7,481 nucleotides of DNA, taken from the NCBI GenBank assembly GCA_937931765.1, contig CALHAO010000335.1, positions 1-7,481 of the forward strand, written 5' to 3'. The DNA is from an uncultured Thiotrichaceae bacterium (lineage in GTDB: Bacteria; Pseudomonadota; Gammaproteobacteria; Thiotrichales; Thiotrichaceae). Position numbers and translations under genes: made by a program. The notes under the pieces are model-generated. The model did no database searches, was not told the DNA's origin, and saw nothing but the letters and a program-made list of their open reading frames with translations. Positions 6,009-7,481 of the stretch are shown one piece after another. How positions within the stretch are numbered: position 1 is the stretch's first letter; every line of letters starts with the position of its first letter.

Positions 6009-6050
6009 ACGAATGGATTAAGGCTATAATCAGCACACGTTTTCATTCGT
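6009..6050 (+). promoter_or_regulatory. inverted repeat flanking the kbp promoter (possible operator)
   Basis: ACGAATG (6009-6015) and CATTCGT (6044-6050) are exact 7-bp inverted repeats, 28 bases apart. They bracket the candidate -10 box at 6025-6030 and the expected start site near 6037. A CACACG hexamer is also repeated at 6006-6011 and 6034-6039. The arrangement fits repressor binding on either side of a start site, or a leader hairpin if transcription starts upstream. Kbp and YidB-type genes are often stress-responsive in other bacteria; regulation here is inference. Confidence 0.35.
6025..6030 (+). promoter_or_regulatory. consensus -10 box for the kbp-yidB-like unit
   Basis: TATAAT matches the sigma-70 -10 consensus exactly and would start transcription about 40 bases before the kbp ATG. 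No good -35 lies 16-18 bases upstream (CACCCA at 17), so the promoter would be activator-dependent or use another sigma factor with a similar -10. Confidence 0.45.
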
Positions 6051-6077
6051 AAACAATAAACCTTAGGAGAGAAGAGT

Positions 6078-6524
6078 ATGGGACTATTTGATTTTGCCAG
6101 TAACATCGGTAAGAAATTGTTTGGTGGCGATGATGATCCTGCTGAAAAAATCCAGCAACACATCGAAGAAGCTAACCCAGGGGTGCAAAACCTTCAGGTT
6201 CAGGTAACAGATGGCGTTGCAACTATTCAGGGTGATGCTGAATCTCCGGAAGCACTGGAAAAAGCGATTCTGATGGCAGGTAATGCTATGGGTATCCAGG
6301 AAGTTCAGGCTTCAGAGGCGACCGTAGTAGGCCAACAAGCCCAGTTCGGTGCCGATGATGAGTTCTACGTCATTGAAAAAGGCGATTCCATGTGGAAAAT
6401 CGCTGAAAAAGCTTATGGTAATGGCGCTAAGTACACAGCTATTTTCGAGGCTAACCGCGAAGTAATTACTGATCCTGATAAGATTTTTCCAGGCCAGAAA
6501 ATCCGCATCCCGAAAGACATTTAA
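6078..6524 (+). CDS. kbp: Kbp/YgaU-type BON-LysM protein
   Basis: The 148-residue product matches E. coli Kbp (YgaU, 149 residues) in length and architecture. It has the N-terminal MGLFDFASNIGKKLF, a BON domain at about 20-85 (IQQHIEEANPGVQNLQVQV, then DGVATIQGDAESPEALEKA), and a C-terminal LysM domain at about 95-146 (FYVIEKGDSMWKIAEKAYG, then IFEANREVITDPDKIFPGQK and IRIP). E. coli Kbp is a cytoplasmic potassium-binding protein induced by osmotic or stationary stress; LysM domains in general bind peptidoglycan. No signal peptide is present, in line with Kbp. The ATG follows a strong GGAGAG. The next gene starts 31 bases downstream with no terminator between them, so the two are almost certainly co-transcribed from the TATAAT-containing promoter. 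Confidence 0.9.
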   Translation: MGLFDFASNIGKKLFGGDDDPAEKIQQHIEEANPGVQNLQVQVTDGVATIQGDAESPEALEKAILMAGNAMGIQEVQASEATVVGQQAQFGADDEFYVIEKGDSMWKIAEKAYGNGAKYTAIFEANREVITDPDKIFPGQKIRIPKDI

Positions 6525-6555
6525 TTAACCGCACAGATAGGAGTAAACATCCACG

Positions 6556-7083
6556 ATGGACATAAGCAACATTATGCAAAACGGCGCTCAGGCTTTTCAA
6601 AGCAAAATGGACGCTGATGGCGATGGCCAGATTGAAATTTCTGATCTGGTACCTGCGCTGACTAACCTGTTCACCAATGCAAAAGGTGACATGGACATCA
6701 GTTCAATCTTATCTGGCCTTAATGCAGGCGGATTGACCTCAGTCGCACAGTCATGGTTGGGTGAAGGCGACAATGAAGCTATTGATGGCGAACAAACCAA
6801 AGAGCTTCTGGGCCTCAGTACTATCTCAGAGTTCGCCAGCAAGGTGGGCATACAGGTAGAGCAAGCGATAGATGGTCTGCAGGAAGCCGTGCCAAACATT
6901 ATTGACCAGGCATCCAGTGGTGCTGAATCATTAATGGACATTGCCGGTGATCTGTTTGAAGGCGATACGGCTTCAGCTGAAGCACTGCTAGGTGACGCTG
7001 TTACTACCGTCTCCGACGCAGCATCATCTGTTAGTTCAGCAGTCAGCGATTTCGTGCAAGACGACGATAATAAAACCGTCTAG
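6556..7083 (+). CDS. DUF937/YidB-like protein with N-terminal EF-hand loop
   Basis: The function is unknown. Residues 19-30 form an EF-hand calcium-binding loop, D19-A-D21-G-D23-G-Q-I-E-I-S-D30, with Asp rather than the usual Glu at position 12. Residues about 45-120 resemble the DUF937/YidB family: repeated small hydrophobic ISSILSGLNAGGLTSVAQSWL, then GDNEAIDGEQTKELLG, then VGIQVEQAIDGLQEAVPNII. In YidB the same order appears as a glycine-rich start, QSWVSxGxNxPIS, and a helix ending in LPQLVDxL. Residues 125-175 are an acidic Ala/Ser-rich tail ending VQDDDNKTV. The protein is very acidic and has no signal peptide. AGGAGT lies 12 bases before the ATG, slightly long spacing. It is the second gene of a unit with kbp, and a strong terminator follows the TAG stop by 27 bases. 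Confidence 0.8.
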   Translation: MDISNIMQNGAQAFQSKMDADGDGQIEISDLVPALTNLFTNAKGDMDISSILSGLNAGGLTSVAQSWLGEGDNEAIDGEQTKELLGLSTISEFASKVGIQVEQAIDGLQEAVPNIIDQASSGAESLMDIAGDLFEGDTASAEALLGDAVTTVSDAASSVSSAVSDFVQDDDNKTV

Positions 7084-7110
7084 TACCAGAGTTCTGCTGC
7101 ATTGAAAAGA

Positions 7111-7137
7111 GCGAGGTATTTATACTTCGCCTTTTTT
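7111..7137. terminator. rho-independent terminator of kbp-yidB-like unit
   Basis: GCGAGGTAT pairs with ATACTTCGC (9 pairs, one G-T wobble) around a very short TT loop, which probably opens to four bases. The plus strand continues CTTTTTT. The minus strand reads into TCTTTTC, so it may also serve the convergent gene ending at 7163. Confidence 0.92.
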
Positions 7138-7162
7138 ATGCCCGCTGCAAAACCCAAGCTGT

Positions 7163-7459
7163 TTAGCTGGCAGGCTTCGCTTGCACACACGCTTCAATCG
7201 CCTGTTTCTCCTGCTCTGTCACCGCATAAGGCACAAAAGTACATGCGCCAATATGTAATTTCATACCTGATTTACCTCTTGGCTCCAATAGAAAATAGCC
7301 ACTCTTTTTATCCTCCGGCAAACTGGCACACCAAGGCCCAGCACAAGATGTAGTAATACGTAGTGCGGAATTTTTCACACTGCGGACACCGGATTTATCA
7401 GTCACCGTGCCAGTAAACGAATAATCAGCCACCGCAGCACCCTTGGCACCAATATTCAT
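7163..7459 (-). CDS. four-cysteine protein of unknown function, start uncertain
   Basis: I do not recognise this protein. From the ATG at 7459 it has 98 residues, but the frame stays open to the right edge (I-S-Q-E-E-N-E before the Met), so the gene may begin outside the window. An AGGA about 10 bases upstream could support the ATG, yet the product would then start inside what looks like a folded domain with no signal peptide. Residues 9-21 (AVADYSFTGTVTD) and 54-61 (GYFLLEPR) suggest beta strands. Cysteines at 39, 44, 73 and 91 (SCAGPWC, GACTF, EACVQ) are spaced as two possible disulfides, hinting at an exported protein whose signal peptide would lie upstream. The C-terminus TEQEKQAIEACVQA looks helical. 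It is convergent with the YidB-like gene and shares its terminator region. Confidence 0.6.
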   Translation of the reverse strand: MNIGAKGAAVADYSFTGTVTDKSGVRSVKNSALRITTSCAGPWCASLPEDKKSGYFLLEPRGKSGMKLHIGACTFVPYAVTEQEKQAIEACVQAKPAS

Positions 7460-7481
7460 TTCATTCTCTTCCTGAGAAATG

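Overview
The window looks like chromosomal DNA of a gammaproteobacterium with mid-range base composition. The left end carries murA followed directly by hisG, a common gammaproteobacterial arrangement. HisG matches the short form that works with HisZ, as in Pseudomonas, rather than the long enterobacterial form. A DsrC/TusE-fold paralogue hints at a sulfur-metabolising lineage, possibly Thiotrichales (Thiothrix or Leucothrix relatives). That placement is inference, because no rRNA or other phylogenetic marker is present.

Layout. 1-1646 (minus strand): 5' half of hisG and complete murA, 8 bases apart, one transcription unit. 1763-2350 (minus): a DUF72-like protein with a GTG start, separated from murA by a perfect 8-bp hairpin and divergent from the next gene. 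2439-3859 (plus): a small DUF6172-type protein, a DsrC-fold paralogue without the C-terminal redox cysteines, and a small secreted very basic helical protein, closed by a strong bidirectional terminator. 3910-5242: an AT-rich, gene-poor stretch with one orphan minus-strand gene, one doubtful minus-strand ORF, several inverted repeats including a perfect 16-bp palindrome, and a C/A-rich G-poor segment. 5243-5956 (plus): an exported NlpC/P60 (C40) peptidoglycan peptidase with a Q/N/Y-rich linker. 6078-7083 (plus): a two-gene unit, a Kbp/YgaU-type BON-LysM protein followed by a DUF937/YidB-like protein with an N-terminal EF-hand loop, ending in a textbook terminator. 7163 to the right edge (minus): a four-cysteine protein of unknown function whose start may lie outside the window.

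How it fits together. Several genes relate to the envelope: MurA makes the first committed peptidoglycan precursor, the C40 peptidase cuts peptidoglycan peptides, and the LysM protein belongs to a family that binds peptidoglycan or potassium. They are separate transcription units and I see no single pathway. The least ordinary items are the cysteine-arm-less DsrC paralogue with an internal CxxC, the EF-hand/YidB-like protein paired with Kbp, the secreted repeat protein, and the regulatory-looking inverted repeats ahead of the C40 peptidase and kbp. I found no CRISPR array, tRNA, rRNA, transposase, phage gene or convincing integron site.
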